Assembly: GCF_901875635.1 (NCBI RefSeq)
Contig: NZ_CABFMN010000117.1
Coordinates: 1-64,000, forward strand
From: Xylophilus ampelinus
GTDB lineage: Bacteria > Pseudomonadota > Gammaproteobacteria > Burkholderiales > Burkholderiaceae_C
DNA length: 64,000 nt
Direction: 5' to 3'
The notes under the pieces are model-generated. The model saw only the letters and a program-made list of their open reading frames with translations. It made no database searches and was not told where the DNA came from. A program made the translations under genes and the position numbers. Shown here one piece after another: positions 43,898 to 54,563 of this stretch (the first letter of the stretch is position 1; each line of letters opens with the position of its first letter).

Positions 43898-45634
43898 TCA
43901 GTAGCCCAGCGCCAATCCCGTGTTGCGGCGCGGATCGTTCGCGCCGTAGAAGCGGTTGTTGCCCACCGGCTTGCCGCCCAGCGAGGGCGCGCCGACGATG
44001 ATCGCGGCCAGGTGGTTGGCCGGCTGCGGCACGCCCAGGTTGTGTCCCATGTCGATGAGGATCTTGCGCGTGTCGGGGCTCAGCGCGTAGGCCTCGACGT
44101 TGGTCACGTCGGGCAGCCACTGTTGGTGGAAGCGGGGCGCATCGACGGCCTCCTGCACGTTCATGCCGTAGTCGATGGCGTTGATCATGGTGAGCATCAC
44201 GGCGGTGATGATGCGGCTGCCGCCCGGCGTCCCGACGACCATGACGGGCTTGCCGTCCTTGCTCACGATGGTCGGGCTCATCGACGAAAGCGGGCGCTTG
44301 CCGGGCTCGATCTTGTTGGCCTCGCCCTGCACCAGGCCGTAGAGGTTGGGCACGCCGACCTTCGAGGTGAAGTCGTCCATCTCGTTGTTCAGCAACACCC
44401 CGGTCTTCGCGGCCGTGACCTTGGCGCCGAACCAGTCGTTGAGCGTGTAGGTCACCGACACGGCATTGCCCCACTTGTCGGCGATCGAGTAGTGGGTGGT
44501 GTTGCTGCCTTCGTGCGGCGGCACGCCGGGCTTGATGTCCTTGGACACACCGGCCTTCTTCGGGTCGATGACTGCGCGGATCTTCTCGGCGTAGCCCTTG
44601 TCGAGCAGGCGGTCGAGCGGGTTCTTCACGAAGTCCGGGTCGCCGAGGTAGCTGTTGCGGTCCACGTAGGCGTGGCGCATGGCCTCGATCTGGTAGTGGA
44701 CGGCTTGCGCCGAGTGGTAGCCGAGGTCCTTGAGCGGATAGCCCTCGAGAATGTTGAGCATCTCGCAGATGATCACGCCGCCCGAGCTCGGCGGCGGCGC
44801 CGAGACCACGCGGTAGCCGCGGTAGTCGCATTCCACGGGCGCCATCTCGCGCGTCTTGTACTGCGCGAGGTCTTCAGTGGTGATGATGCCCTTGCCTGCC
44901 GCGCTGGAATCTGCGATGGCCTTGGCCACCCAGCCCTTGTAGAAGCCGTCGGTGCCCTTGGTGCTGACTTCGCGCAAGGTCTTGGCCAGGTCCTTCTGCA
45001 CGATCTTCTCGCCAACCTTGAAGGCCTCGCCCTTGTTCAGGAAGATCGCCGCGGTGGCCGGGTCGGCCTTGAAGTCTGCCGTGGCGGTGTTGAACATGTC
45101 GATGTCGCCCTGCTCGAGCACGAAGCCCTTCTCGGCCAGGTCGATCGAGGGCTTGACGAGCGCGGCGCGCTGCAGCGTGCCGTACTTCTCTCGCGCGTAC
45201 TCCATGCCCGAGACGCTGCCCGGCACGCCCACGGCCAAGTGGCCCTTGGTCGACAGGCCCTTGACGACGTTGCCGTCCTTGTCGAGGTACATGTCGGGCT
45301 TGGCGGCCAGCGGCGCCTTCTCGCGGAAGTCGAGGAAGGTCTTGCGGCCGTCGGCGAGCTGGATGGTCATGAAGCCGCCGCCGCCGAGGTTGCCCGCGGC
45401 AGGGTAGACCACGGCCAGCGCGTAGCCGACGGCCACCGCGGCATCGACCGCGTTGCCGCCGCGCTTGAGCACGTCGACGCCGACCTTCGTGGCCAGATGC
45501 TGGGCCGTGACGACCATGGCGTTCTCGGCCATGACCGGCGCCTGCGATGCCGCCATGGCCTGGCTGCCGCCGCCGACTGCGAGGGCAGCGGCCAGCGCGG
45601 CGCGCGTCGAATGGGTCCATGCAAACTGCTTCAT
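43898..45634 (-). CDS. ggt: Gamma-glutamyltransferase
   Basis: 578 aa periplasmic enzyme hydrolysing or transferring the gamma-glutamyl group of glutathione. The signal peptide ends near QAMA-AS. The large subunit has AGNLGGGGFMTI and DFREKAP. Autocleavage should occur before Thr379 in SNTTHYS, whose Thr becomes the nucleophile. NEMDDF, KRPLSSMSPTIV with the substrate Ser-Ser pair, and GTPGGSRIITAV complete the small subunit. The length is standard. Single gene between rsuA and the methyltransferase. Confidence 0.95.
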   Translation of the reverse strand: MKQFAWTHSTRAALAAALAVGGGSQAMAASQAPVMAENAMVVTAQHLATKVGVDVLKRGGNAVDAAVAVGYALAVVYPAAGNLGGGGFMTIQLADGRKTFLDFREKAPLAAKPDMYLDKDGNVVKGLSTKGHLAVGVPGSVSGMEYAREKYGTLQRAALVKPSIDLAEKGFVLEQGDIDMFNTATADFKADPATAAIFLNKGEAFKVGEKIVQKDLAKTLREVSTKGTDGFYKGWVAKAIADSSAAGKGIITTEDLAQYKTREMAPVECDYRGYRVVSAPPPSSGGVIICEMLNILEGYPLKDLGYHSAQAVHYQIEAMRHAYVDRNSYLGDPDFVKNPLDRLLDKGYAEKIRAVIDPKKAGVSKDIKPGVPPHEGSNTTHYSIADKWGNAVSVTYTLNDWFGAKVTAAKTGVLLNNEMDDFTSKVGVPNLYGLVQGEANKIEPGKRPLSSMSPTIVSKDGKPVMVVGTPGGSRIITAVMLTMINAIDYGMNVQEAVDAPRFHQQWLPDVTNVEAYALSPDTRKILIDMGHNLGVPQPANHLAAIIVGAPSLGGKPVGNNRFYGANDPRRNTGLALGY

Positions 45635-45690
45635 ATTGCCTCCTGTCTGAAATATGCGAAGCGGGGAAGGATTCGGTGGATGGCCGCCGC

Positions 45691-47286
45691 TCAGGCGATC
45701 AGAAGCGCCTTGCGGCGCAGATCCTGGAGCACGAGTGCGACCTGCTGGCGGGTGAACTCCTGCAGTTCGGCCTCGTCGGTGATCGGCTTGTCATCCTTGA
45801 TGAAGCGAAGGCGGTCGGCACGCGCCTCGTTCTTGAGGTGTTGGGCCAGCTGCTCATGGCTGTGCGCTCCATCGAGCAGGGGCAGCACGCAGCGCTCGAG
45901 CAGGGACAGGCCCACCGACTCGTGCCATTGGTTGCACACGCTGGCACTCTGCCCGGCGGTCAGCGGCAGGCCGGGCGACTGGCGCACCGACATCAGGGCC
46001 TGCGGTGTCGCCGTGACGGCCGCGGCAGTGACGACCGGGGTGCGGCGGCTGCGCACCGCGCCGAGGATCAGGAGCTCTTCGAGCATCGAGACGACCGCGG
46101 CTTCCACCGCCGCGTGCGGCTCGCCGATGCGTGCGGACACGGCTTCGACCAGAGCATCGACCGGCACCGTGGCGGGATAGCGTTCGTCCAGCACCTGGGC
46201 CACCGCCTTGTGGACCGGCAGACGCAGCGTGATCTTGAGGTTGCGAATGGCGTTGCTCGGCTGCTCGCGCGCGTCGAGAGTGAGCGGAGACCCGTCGGCA
46301 GCCGAGAAAGCGCCCGCGTAGTGAAGCTTGCGCAGGCGCTCGCGATCGAGGCGATAGCGGATCTCGCCATTGCGCGCCTGCTTGACCAGGAGCGTCTGGC
46401 GGAAAGTGCGGTTGACCAGGAAATCCAGGTACTGCTCCATGAGGATCTGGCTGCCGCCGCATTCGCGCAGCAGCGGCTCCCGCACCTTGTCGCCGTAGTT
46501 CTGCACGAACATCGTCGACGGCTCGGCGTCGCACAGGTAGCTCAGGCCCTGGGCATCGGCGCGGTCGACGAACTCCTTGAAATAGCAGGGTGCGTTGCAA
46601 GGCTCGAGAAACTCGTGCAGCAGGTAGGACTCGTGTGAGCCCCGCACGATGGGCATGGCCTCTTCCAGCGTCTTCTTCAGCACGCTGTCGGGCCTCGCGG
46701 ATGCTTCGAGGAACTCGAGCATCCCGCGCGCATACGAGAGCTTCTCTTCAGGCGTGTCGCGCGGCCCGCCACGCAGGATCATCGCGTCGCGCACGATTTC
46801 GCGGGCCTTCCAGCCGGGATAGACGTTGTAGCTGATGTAGACGACGCCATCGGCGGCGAGGTTGCGAGAGCACACTCGCAGGATGGCCTCCTGCACCGTG
46901 CCAGGCACCCAACTGTAGACCCCGTGGCAGATGATGTAGTCGAACTCACCGAAGCGGTCGTCGATGTCAGTGATGCTGAGCGTGCGCATCTCCACGTTCG
47001 GCACGCGCACGTGGGCGAGCAGTTGCTGCCCCTGACCGATCTGCACCGGGGAGAGGTCCACACCCAGCAGCTTCGCCTGCGGATGCCGGGCACCCATCGG
47101 GATCAGGTTGCCGCCGGAGGCGCAACCCAGTTCGAGCACGCGCGCGCGCGCCAGCGAGGGGGCCTCGAGGCCGAACAGCCAGGCCAGCGCCTCGAGGTGC
47201 TCGATGGAACTCTGGGGGAAGGGGTGGGAATCGTAGGGAACGCTGTCGTAGTACGACGTGATCGTGCTGGTCAGTGCATCCGACAT
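45691..47286 (-). CDS. SAM methyltransferase with methyltransferase-regulatory domain
   Basis: 531 aa. Residues 1-200 form a class I methyltransferase: VLELGCASGGNLIPMG (motif I), GVDLSPVQIGQG, FDYIICHGVYSWVP. The central part from about residue 210 (LHEFLEPCNAPCYFKEFVDRADAQGLSYLCDAE) is the conserved MethyltransfRegDom. The C-terminus is a divergent winged-helix-like region (PLLDGAHSHEQLAQHL). Such proteins are common beside surface or secretion genes, but substrates are unknown. Its 5' end faces the tmRNA terminator. Confidence 0.87.
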   Translation of the reverse strand: MSDALTSTITSYYDSVPYDSHPFPQSSIEHLEALAWLFGLEAPSLARARVLELGCASGGNLIPMGARHPQAKLLGVDLSPVQIGQGQQLLAHVRVPNVEMRTLSITDIDDRFGEFDYIICHGVYSWVPGTVQEAILRVCSRNLAADGVVYISYNVYPGWKAREIVRDAMILRGGPRDTPEEKLSYARGMLEFLEASARPDSVLKKTLEEAMPIVRGSHESYLLHEFLEPCNAPCYFKEFVDRADAQGLSYLCDAEPSTMFVQNYGDKVREPLLRECGGSQILMEQYLDFLVNRTFRQTLLVKQARNGEIRYRLDRERLRKLHYAGAFSAADGSPLTLDAREQPSNAIRNLKITLRLPVHKAVAQVLDERYPATVPVDALVEAVSARIGEPHAAVEAAVVSMLEELLILGAVRSRRTPVVTAAAVTATPQALMSVRQSPGLPLTAGQSASVCNQWHESVGLSLLERCVLPLLDGAHSHEQLAQHLKNEARADRLRFIKDDKPITDEAELQEFTRQQVALVLQDLRRKALLIA

Positions 47287-47404
47287 GCGGTGGGTCCCTC
47301 GGCTCGATGATGGTTGTTCTTTTCGGCTTCGTGCACGCCGCCGGCGACGTGCCGGCCTGGCGACGAGCGCCGACTATAAGCCCGTGCATCGAGGACCACG
47401 CAAC

Positions 47405-47440
47405 AAAAAAAAGGGCCGGATTCGTGGGAATCCGGCCCTT
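47405..47440 (-). terminator. Rho-independent terminator of ssrA
   Basis: Stem AAGGGCCGGATT / AATCCGGCCCTT with a 6 nt loop, followed on the minus strand by a run of eight T. It begins 6 nt after the CCA end of tmRNA. Confidence 0.9.
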
Positions 47441-47446
47441 GCCGTG

Positions 47447-47832
47447 TGGTGGAGCTGGGGGGATTCGAACCCCCGTCCGCAAGCCATCGTCGCGCAGTTC
47501 TACATGTTTAGCGATCTGTTTTGGATCTCGCCGCCGGCGTCGCGCAGTCGCACGCTCCACCGGCCGCCAGCACCCTTGAATCTCGCCGCCGCCCAAGGTG
47601 CCCGGACGGCGGCCAGCCAATGTAATTAACCTTGCAGCCGGGAGGCGTCAGATTGCTCTAACGCCCCCTTGCCCAGCCCATCGGCCGACTGTTGCAAGGC
47701 TCACCGGGTTTAAGCGGCGAGTGCGAAACGTTCGTCGTTTGCAGTTAGTTTGTTTGAATCTGTTTAACGAGCGCATTCAGCTCGACATGCCCCGCTGCGA
47801 TCCCGAACCCACGTCGAAACCAGTGCAGCCCC
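47447..47832 (-). ncRNA. ssrA: Transfer-messenger RNA (tmRNA)
   Basis: 386 nt one-piece tmRNA that rescues stalled ribosomes. The 3' end reads GGGTTCGAATCCCCCCAGCTCCACCA-like (TPsiC arm and encoded CCA), and the 5' end GGGGCTGCACTGGTTTCGACGTGG; GGGGCTG pairs with CAGCTCC as the acceptor stem. The tag frame (47710-47742) encodes ANDERFALAA followed by TAA, ending in the AA that ClpXP recognises. Pseudoknot-type inverted segments surround the tag. Not the split, permuted form found in some betaproteobacteria. Confidence 0.97.
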
Positions 47833-47845
47833 TGAATCCGCTATT

Positions 47846-48514
47846 TTAGTCCGCGCGCAGCCATTTCAAGAGCTCGAGGGGCGAAGCGATGGTGGCATCG
47901 GCTCTCCAGAGGGTGGTGTCGGCGTCGGCACCCAGGTACCCATAGGCCGCGGCGATGGTGCGCATACCCGCGGCGCGGCCCGCCACCATGTCGCGCTCGT
48001 CGTCGCCGACATAGACGCAGTCGGCTGCCGGGAGGCCGAGCCGGCGCGCGGCTTCGAACAGTGGCTCCGGGTGCGGCTTGGCGTGGGGCGTGCTGTCGCC
48101 GCTCACGATGGCACCAGCACTGCCGAACAGCGGCAGCGATGCGGCAAGCGGTTCGGTGAACCGCCTAGACTTGTTGGTGACCACGCCCCATCCGAGCCCG
48201 GCATCGCGCAGCGCAGCGACCAGTTCCGGGACTCCGTCGAAGATGAAGGTGTTGTCCAGCATGCGGGCTTCGTAGTTCCGGAAAAACTCCTCGCGCAGGG
48301 TGGCGAACTCCGGCACCTCGGGCGTGATGCCGAAGGCCACGCCCAGCATCCCACGCGCCCCGGCCCCGGCCATGGGCCGGTAGTTGGCCAGGGGGAGAGA
48401 CGCAAGACCGCGGTCGGTGCGCATCTTGTCGGCCGCCGCGCCCAGATCGGGGGCGCTGTCGATCAGGGTGCCGTCGAGATCGAACAGCACCGCACGTGGA
48501 CGCCACGGGCTCAT
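47846..48514 (-). CDS. gph: Phosphoglycolate phosphatase (HAD superfamily)
   Basis: 222 aa HAD phosphatase. Motif I is [16 protein letters not shown] with the nucleophilic Asp, motif II in GVVTNKS, motif III the Lys of HAKPHPEPL, and motif [12 protein letters not shown] helical cap follows motif I. It removes phosphate from 2-phosphoglycolate formed in DNA repair or photorespiration-like oxidation. The start overlaps the ubiG stop by ATGA, the usual ubiG-gph arrangement. It ends 13 nt before the 5' end of ssrA. Confidence 0.93.
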   Translation of the reverse strand: MSPWRPRAVLFDLDGTLIDSAPDLGAAADKMRTDRGLASLPLANYRPMAGAGARGMLGVAFGITPEVPEFATLREEFFRNYEARMLDNTFIFDGVPELVAALRDAGLGWGVVTNKSRRFTEPLAASLPLFGSAGAIVSGDSTPHAKPHPEPLFEAARRLGLPAADCVYVGDDERDMVAGRAAGMRTIAAAYGYLGADADTTLWRADATIASPLELLKWLRAD

Positions 48515-49230
48515 GCAGCCACCGCCGGCTTGCGCGTTGCCACGAGATAGTTCACGCCGGTATCGACGTTCAACCAGTAGCGCCGCGTGACCGGGTTGTA
48601 TGCCATCCCCCGCATCGGGCCCATCGCCAGCCCCGCGGCGCGGCAATGCGCCGCCAGTTCGCTGGGTCGGATCAGCTTGCGGTACTCGTGCGTGCCGCGT
48701 GGCAGCATGCCAAGCACGTACTCGGCACCGACGATCGCAAGGAGGAAGGCCTTGGCATTGCGGTTGATGGTGGAGAAGAACACCCACCCACCAGGCTTGA
48801 CCAGATCGGCGCAGGCCTGGACCACGGAGGCGGGATCGGGGACATGCTCCAGCATCTCCATGCAGGTCACCACATCGAAGCTGGCAGGCGCCTCGGCCGC
48901 CAGCGCCTCGGCGCTGACTTCCCGGTACTTGACGCCGCGCGTACCGGCTTCGAGCGCGTGCAGTTGGGCGACCTTCAAGGCCTTTGTGGCCAGATCGATG
49001 CCCAACACGTCCGCGCCGCGGCGCGCCATCGAATCAGCCAGGATGCCGCCGCCACAACCCACATCGAGCACATGGCGCCCTGCCAGCCCCACTTGGGACT
49101 CGATCCACTCGAGCCTTAGCGGATTGATTTCATGCAGTGGCCGGAATTCGCTGTCGAGGTCCCACCAGCGGTGGGCGAGTTCGGAAAATTTAGCCAACTC
49201 AGCAGGGTCGGCATTGAGGTTGTCTGTCAT
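48511..49230 (-). CDS. ubiG: Ubiquinone biosynthesis O-methyltransferase
   Basis: 239 aa SAM-dependent enzyme catalysing both O-methylations of ubiquinone synthesis. [29 protein letters not shown] is the diagnostic UbiG N-terminus. [26 protein letters not shown] is motif I/II, then EMLEHVPDP and [12 protein letters not shown]. The length equals E. coli UbiG. Coupled to gph and positioned downstream of ompA. Confidence 0.97.
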   Translation of the reverse strand: MTDNLNADPAELAKFSELAHRWWDLDSEFRPLHEINPLRLEWIESQVGLAGRHVLDVGCGGGILADSMARRGADVLGIDLATKALKVAQLHALEAGTRGVKYREVSAEALAAEAPASFDVVTCMEMLEHVPDPASVVQACADLVKPGGWVFFSTINRNAKAFLLAIVGAEYVLGMLPRGTHEYRKLIRPSELAAHCRAAGLAMGPMRGMAYNPVTRRYWLNVDTGVNYLVATRKPAVAA

Positions 49231-49301
49231 GACGGCAGATTATCAAGTGGCATGCGCGGACGCGGGAGGCACATCAAAACCATCGCGCGCCGGCGTCGAA
49301 A

Positions 49302-49330
49302 TAAAAAAACCCCGCCGAGGCGGGGTTCTT
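49302..49330. terminator. Rho-independent terminator downstream of ompA
   Basis: AAAAAAACCCCGC-CGAG-GCGGGGTTCTT forms a GC stem with a CGAG loop and a long U-run on the minus-strand transcript. It separates ompA from ubiG. Confidence 0.85.
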
Positions 49331-49350
49331 CAAAGCCGAAGCTTGTGGAA

Positions 49351-49998
49351 TCAGTTGGGGCGGGTGCCGACCACTTCGATTTCCACGCGGCGGTTCTTGG
49401 CGCGGCCTTCCTTGGTGCGGTTGTCCGCGACCGGCTGGCTCTTACCCTTGCCTTCGGTGTACACGCGGTTGCGTTCGATGCCCTTGCTGACCAGGTAGGC
49501 CTTGACGGCTTCGGCACGACGCACCGACAGGCGCTGGTTGTAGGCGACGCTACCAATCGAGTCGGTGTGGCCGACAGCGATGATGACCTCGAGGTTGATG
49601 CCGCGGATCTTCGAGACCAGATCATCCAGCTTCGCGCGACCTTCGGGCTTGAGCACCGACTTGTCGAAGTCGAAGAAGGCGTCGGCAGCGAAGGTGACCT
49701 TCGAGGCGGCGACCGGGGGAGCACCAGGACGGGCGGGAGCAGCAGGAGCGGCGGGCGTCGCTGCAGGTGCGGGGACCAGAGCGCCGTCGCAGCCGACGGC
49801 GGCGGTGGCGGGCGTCCAGTTGGCATCGCGCCAGCACAGTTCGTTGGTACCGTTCTTCCAGACCAGTTCGCCGGTGCCGTTCTGCCAGTTGTCGATCACG
49901 GGACCACCGTTCGCGGCGGTGACACGGGTCTGCGCGCCGGCGGCCGTGGCGAGCGCAGCGACTGCAAACATCATCGCCACTTTATTCAGTTTCTTCAT
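49351..49998 (-). CDS. ompA: OmpA-family outer membrane / peptidoglycan-binding protein
   Basis: 215 aa. Signal peptide MKKLNKVAMMFAVAALATAAGAQ. A short N-terminal region with repeated NGT-ELVWKNGTNELCWRD units replaces a full beta-barrel. An Ala/Pro linker leads to the OmpA C-terminal domain: FFDFDKSVLKPEGRAKLDDL, VGHTDSIGSVAYNQRLSVRRA with the peptidoglycan-binding Asp and Arg, and GRAKNRRVEIEVVG. It anchors the outer envelope to peptidoglycan. The AGGAGAA ribosome site is strong. Typical Comamonadaceae position next to gyrA. Confidence 0.93.
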   Translation of the reverse strand: MKKLNKVAMMFAVAALATAAGAQTRVTAANGGPVIDNWQNGTGELVWKNGTNELCWRDANWTPATAAVGCDGALVPAPAATPAAPAAPARPGAPPVAASKVTFAADAFFDFDKSVLKPEGRAKLDDLVSKIRGINLEVIIAVGHTDSIGSVAYNQRLSVRRAEAVKAYLVSKGIERNRVYTEGKGKSQPVADNRTKEGRAKNRRVEIEVVGTRPN

Positions 49999-50188
49999 GG
50001 TTCTCCTCTTGGGGGAAAAAGCCGCAGCCGCGCTGCGAAACAAGGACGTCTCAAGTGACCACCACCCAAAACGTTCAGATGATTGTGCCATAGGGTCTTT
50101 CCCAAACCGGTCGCGCCACGGCGCCAAAGCGTAGGACTGAGGCGGAATCCGGGCGTTGTGTTGCGGCCTTACGACAGGGCGCAGGACG

Positions 50189-50194
50189 TAAAAT
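50189..50194 (+). promoter_or_regulatory. Possible -10 box for gyrA
   Basis: TAAAAT lies about 30 nt upstream of the gyrA ATG. No -35 hexamer at a 17 nt spacing is convincing. The rest of the 226 bp ompA-gyrA divergent gap shows no other clear site. Confidence 0.3.
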
Positions 50195-50224
50195 CACGGG
50201 TTCCCTTCGCCTGACTGCCCCTGC

Positions 50225-52864
50225 ATGACCTCGTTCGCCAAAGAAACCCTGCCCATCAGTCTCGAAGAGGAAATGCGGCGCAGCTACCTCGATTACGCAA
50301 TGAGCGTGATCGTGGGACGCGCGCTTCCAGACGCCCGCGACGGCCTGAAGCCGGTTCACCGGCGGGTGCTGTATGCCATGCACGAGCTGAACAACGACTG
50401 GAACCGTCCCTACAAGAAGTCGGCGCGCATCGTGGGCGACGTGATCGGTAAGTACCACCCGCACGGCGACCAGTCTGTCTACGACACCATCGTGCGTCTG
50501 GCGCAGGATTTCTCGATGCGTCACATGCTGGTGGATGGGCAGGGCAATTTCGGTTCGGTGGACGGCGACAACGCCGCAGCCATGCGCTATACCGAAATCC
50601 GCCTGGCAAAAATTGCGCATGAAATGCTGGCTGATATCGACAAGGAAACAGTCGATTTCGGTCCGAATTACGACGGCAGCGAAAAAGAGCCGAGTGTTTT
50701 ACCGAGCAAATTGCCCAATTTGCTGGTGAATGGGTCCGGCGGTATTGCGGTGGGCATGGCGACCAATATTCCGCCGCACAACCTCAACGAGGTGGTGGAT
50801 GCCTGCCTGCACCTGCTGCGTCACCCGGAGGCCACGATCGACGAGCTGATGGAGATCATCCCGGCCCCGGATTTCCCCACCGCCGGCATCATCTACGGGA
50901 TCAATGGCGTCAAGGATGGCTATCGCACTGGCCGCGGCAAGGTGGTGATGCGCGCCAAGTGCCACTTCGAGGACATCGACCGCGGCCAGCGGCAGGCCAT
51001 CGTCGTCGACGAGCTCCCTTACCAGGTCAACAAGAAGACGCTGCAGGAACGCATGGCCGAACTGGTGCACGAGAAGAAGCTCGAGGGCATCAGCCACATC
51101 CAGGACGAGTCCGACAAGTCGGGCATGCGCCTCGTGATCGAGCTCAAGCGCGGCGAAGTGCCCGAGGTGGTGCTCAACAACCTCTACAAGCAGACCCAGC
51201 TGCAGGACACCTTCGGCATCAACATGGTGGCGCTGGTCGACGGCCAGCCGAAGCTGTGCAACCTCAAGGACCTGATCCACGTCTTCCTGCAGCATCGGCG
51301 CGAGGTCGTCACGCGGCGCACGGTCTTCAACCTGCGCAAGGCGCGGGACCGCGGCCACGTGCTGGAAGGCCTGGCGGTGGCGCTGGCCAACATCGACGAC
51401 TTCATCGCCATCATCCGCAACGCCCCCACCCCGCCGGTGGCCAAGGCCGAGCTGATGGCTCGCTCGTGGGACAGCAAGCTGGTGCGCGAGATGCTGACCC
51501 GCTCGCGTGCCGACGGCGGCACGGTGAATGCCGATGACTACCGGCCCGAAGGACTCGAGCGCGAGTACGGCCTGCACAGCGACGGCCTGTACCGCCTGTC
51601 CGAGACCCAGGCCCAGGAAATCCTGCAGATGCGCCTGCAGCGCCTGACCGGCCTGGAGCAGGACAAGATCGTCGCCGAATACAAGGAAGTGATGTCGGAG
51701 ATCGACGACCTGCTCGACATCCTCGCCCGCCCCGAGCGCGTGTCGACCATCATCGGCGACGAGCTCACGAGCCTCAAGCAGGAATTCGGCCAGACCAAGC
51801 TGGGCGCGCGCCGCAGCCAGGTGGAGCACAGCGCCTACGACCTGTCGACCGAGGACCTCATCACGCCGACCGACATGGTCGTGACCCTTTCGCACAGCGG
51901 CTACATCAAGAGCCAGCCGCTGAGCGAGTACCGCGCCCAGAAGCGCGGTGGCCGAGGCAAGCAGGCCACGGCCACCAAGGAAGACGACTGGATCGACCAG
52001 CTCTTCATCGCCAATACGCACGACTACATCCTGTGCTTCTCGAACCGTGGGCGCCTGTACTGGCTGAAGGTGTGGGAAGTGCCCGCGGGTTCGCGCAACT
52101 CGCGCGGCCGCCCCATCGTCAACATGTTCCCGCTGGCCGAAGGCGAGAAGATCAACGTCGTGCTGCCGCTCACGGGCGAGACGCGCAACTTCCCGTCCGA
52201 CCGGTACATCTTCATGGCCACCTCGATGGGCACCGTGAAGAAGACCGCGCTCGACGAGTTCAGCAACCCCCGCAAGGCCGGCATCATTGCCGTGGACCTC
52301 GACGCCGGCGACTACCTCGTGGGCGCCGCGCTGACCGATGGCCAGCACGACGTGATGCTGTTCTCCGACGGCGGCAAGGCCGTGCGCTTCGACGAGAACG
52401 ACGTGCGCCCCATGGGCCGCAATGCCCGCGGCGTGCGCGGCATGATGCTCGAGGAAGGCCAGGGCGTGATCGCCATGCTGGTCGCCGAAGACGAGCAGCA
52501 GAGCGTGCTCACGGCCACCGAGAACGGCTACGGCAAGCGCACGAGCATCGTCGAATACACGCGCCACGGCCGGGGAACCAAAGGCATGATCGCGATCCAA
52601 CAGAGCGAGCGCAACGGCAAGGTCGTCGCCGCCACGCTGGTCCACGCGGACGACGAGATCATGCTCATTACCGACAAGGGCGTGCTGGTACGCACCCGCG
52701 TGGCCGAGATCCGGGAACTCGGCCGGGCCACGCAGGGTGTCACGCTCATCGGCCTCGATGAAGGCGCCAAGCTCAGCGGTCTGCAACGCATCGTGGAGAA
52801 CGACGCCAACGGCACCACGGACGGCGACGACTCTTCCAATCCATCAACGGAGAACACTCAATGA
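50225..52864 (+). CDS. gyrA: DNA gyrase subunit A
   Basis: 879 aa subunit that breaks and rejoins DNA for negative supercoiling. The quinolone-resistance region reads [32 protein letters not shown], with Ser->Asp at the second hot spot being usual GDQ spacing and the catalytic Tyr in AMRYTEIRL. The C-terminal domain has beta-pinwheel repeats, and the GyrA box is QKRGGRGK. The length is normal. The last codons overlap the DUF2059 start as ATGA, so it heads the plus-strand run. Confidence 0.98.
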   Translation: MTSFAKETLPISLEEEMRRSYLDYAMSVIVGRALPDARDGLKPVHRRVLYAMHELNNDWNRPYKKSARIVGDVIGKYHPHGDQSVYDTIVRLAQDFSMRHMLVDGQGNFGSVDGDNAAAMRYTEIRLAKIAHEMLADIDKETVDFGPNYDGSEKEPSVLPSKLPNLLVNGSGGIAVGMATNIPPHNLNEVVDACLHLLRHPEATIDELMEIIPAPDFPTAGIIYGINGVKDGYRTGRGKVVMRAKCHFEDIDRGQRQAIVVDELPYQVNKKTLQERMAELVHEKKLEGISHIQDESDKSGMRLVIELKRGEVPEVVLNNLYKQTQLQDTFGINMVALVDGQPKLCNLKDLIHVFLQHRREVVTRRTVFNLRKARDRGHVLEGLAVALANIDDFIAIIRNAPTPPVAKAELMARSWDSKLVREMLTRSRADGGTVNADDYRPEGLEREYGLHSDGLYRLSETQAQEILQMRLQRLTGLEQDKIVAEYKEVMSEIDDLLDILARPERVSTIIGDELTSLKQEFGQTKLGARRSQVEHSAYDLSTEDLITPTDMVVTLSHSGYIKSQPLSEYRAQKRGGRGKQATATKEDDWIDQLFIANTHDYILCFSNRGRLYWLKVWEVPAGSRNSRGRPIVNMFPLAEGEKINVVLPLTGETRNFPSDRYIFMATSMGTVKKTALDEFSNPRKAGIIAVDLDAGDYLVGAALTDGQHDVMLFSDGGKAVRFDENDVRPMGRNARGVRGMMLEEGQGVIAMLVAEDEQQSVLTATENGYGKRTSIVEYTRHGRGTKGMIAIQQSERNGKVVAATLVHADDEIMLITDKGVLVRTRVAEIRELGRATQGVTLIGLDEGAKLSGLQRIVENDANGTTDGDDSSNPSTENTQ

Positions 52865-53445
52865 AACAACTCAACCGCATCCTGCTCGCCACCGCCCTCG
52901 CGTCCGTCGCCACCGCCGGGTGGGCCCAGGACAAGGCAACGCTCATCAAGCAATTCGTCGATGTCCAGAAGCCTGCCGTCGAGCTGATGGCCCGCGGCAT
53001 CGTTCAAAGCACTTCCGACCCGGTTGCAGCTGCTGCGTCCGAGTACCTGAACACCCGCGTCGCAACCGACAAGCGTGACGCTGCCGCCAAGGCCGCCGAC
53101 GAGGAATTCCGCAAGTACTACGACGCCACCTTCCCGATCGTGCGCGACAAGGCTGCCCAGGTGTTCCCCGGCGTCGTGACACCGATCCTCGAGCAGGACT
53201 TCACCGAGGACGAGCTCAAGACGCTGATGGCCTGGCTCAATTCGCCGGTGAGCCGCAAGTTCGCCGAAACCAGCGGCAAGATGCAGCAGGCCCTGGGCCA
53301 GAAGATCGTGGGCGACCTGCGCAGCACGCTCGAACCCAAGGTCGAGAAGCTCAACGTCGACGTGGCCAAGGCCATCGGCGCCCCGACCGACGGCGGCCAG
53401 GCCGCGCCCAAGTCGGGTGGTGCCAAGGCGCCCGCCAAGAAGTGA
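52861..53445 (+). CDS. DUF2059 exported protein
   Basis: 194 aa. Signal peptide [23 protein letters not shown]. The mature region is helical; [35 protein letters not shown] is the DUF2059 core. A Lys/Ala/Pro-rich tail follows. The gene overlaps gyrA by 4 nt and serC by 4 nt, so it sits in a tightly coupled chain. A periplasmic role is likely; function unknown. The same gyrA-DUF2059-serC order is common in the family. Confidence 0.88.
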   Translation: MKQLNRILLATALASVATAGWAQDKATLIKQFVDVQKPAVELMARGIVQSTSDPVAAAASEYLNTRVATDKRDAAAKAADEEFRKYYDATFPIVRDKAAQVFPGVVTPILEQDFTEDELKTLMAWLNSPVSRKFAETSGKMQQALGQKIVGDLRSTLEPKVEKLNVDVAKAIGAPTDGGQAAPKSGGAKAPAKK

Positions 53446-54563
53446 CCACGCCCTTGCCCCGCCGCCCCTACAACTTCTCCGCCGGCCCGGCCACGATGCC
53501 GGAGGCCGTGCTGCAGCAGGCTGCCGCCGAGATGCTCGACTGGCACGGCAGCGGCATGGGCGTGATGGAGATGAGCCACCGGGGCAAGGAGTTCGGCGAG
53601 ATCCTCGCGCGGGCCGAGGGCGACCTGCGGCGCCTGCTTCATGTGCCCGAACAATTCCACATCCTCTTCATGCAGGGTGGCGGCCTGGGCGAAAACGCCA
53701 TCGTCCCCTTGAACCTGTCCCGAGGCGGCGTCGTCGATTTCGTCGTCACCGGCAGTTGGAGCATCAAGTCGCACAAGGAAGCCCGGCGCTACTGCGACGC
53801 GCGCATCGCCGCCAGCAATGCCGAAGGCGGCCACCTGGACCTGCCCGACCCGGCCGGCTGGCAGCTCAGCGACGGTGCTTCATACGTGCACCTGTGCTCC
53901 AACGAAACGATCAACGGCATCGAATTCCAGGAGCTTCCGGATTTGAAGGCCCTGGGCAGTTCTGCCCCGCTGGCCATCGATTTCTCGTCGCACGTCGCCT
54001 CGCGGCCCGTCGACTGGTCGCGCGTCGGGCTGGCTTTCGGCGGCGCGCAGAAGAACCTCGGCCCTGCCGGCCTCACGCTGGTCGTGGTGCGCGACGACCT
54101 CCTGGGCCACGCGCTGGACATCTGCCCAAGCGCCTTCAACTACCGCACCGTCGCCGACAACCAGTCGATGTACAACACCCCGCCGACCTGGGGAATCTAC
54201 GTCGCCGGCCTCACCTTCCAGTGGCTGCTGGCCCAGAAGGAAGGCGAATTGACCGGCGTCGAGGCGATGGCCCGGCGCAATGCCGCCAAAGCGAAGCTGC
54301 TCTACGACGCCATCGATGGCTCGTCCTTCTACAGCAACCGCGTCGACGCCCACTGCCGTTCGCGCATGAACGTGCCCTTCTTCCTCGCCGACGAAGGCCG
54401 CAACGCCGACTTCCTGGAAGGTGCCCGCGCTGCCGGCCTGTTGCAGCTCAAGGGCCACAAGTCGGTGGGCGGCATGCGCGCCAGCATCTACAACGCGATG
54501 CCGCTGGAAGGCGTCCAGGCGCTGGTCGCCTACATGAGAGAATTCGAGCGACTGCATGCCTGA
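53442..54563 (+). CDS. serC: Phosphoserine aminotransferase
   Basis: 373 aa PLP enzyme making 3-phosphoserine. It begins at a GTG overlapping the previous stop. [61 protein letters not shown] and the PLP-Lys segment [21 protein letters not shown] are diagnostic, as is [21 protein letters not shown]. The length matches family members. It leads an amino-acid block with pheA and tyrA. Confidence 0.97.
   Translation: MTTPLPRRPYNFSAGPATMPEAVLQQAAAEMLDWHGSGMGVMEMSHRGKEFGEILARAEGDLRRLLHVPEQFHILFMQGGGLGENAIVPLNLSRGGVVDFVVTGSWSIKSHKEARRYCDARIAASNAEGGHLDLPDPAGWQLSDGASYVHLCSNETINGIEFQELPDLKALGSSAPLAIDFSSHVASRPVDWSRVGLAFGGAQKNLGPAGLTLVVVRDDLLGHALDICPSAFNYRTVADNQSMYNTPPTWGIYVAGLTFQWLLAQKEGELTGVEAMARRNAAKAKLLYDAIDGSSFYSNRVDAHCRSRMNVPFFLADEGRNADFLEGARAAGLLQLKGHKSVGGMRASIYNAMPLEGVQALVAYMREFERLHA

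Noticed and set aside
47447..47490. tRNA-like end with TPsiC arm and CCA
   Set aside because: It is the 3' end of tmRNA, not a separate tRNA; no anticodon stem fits and the matching 5' half lies at 47832.
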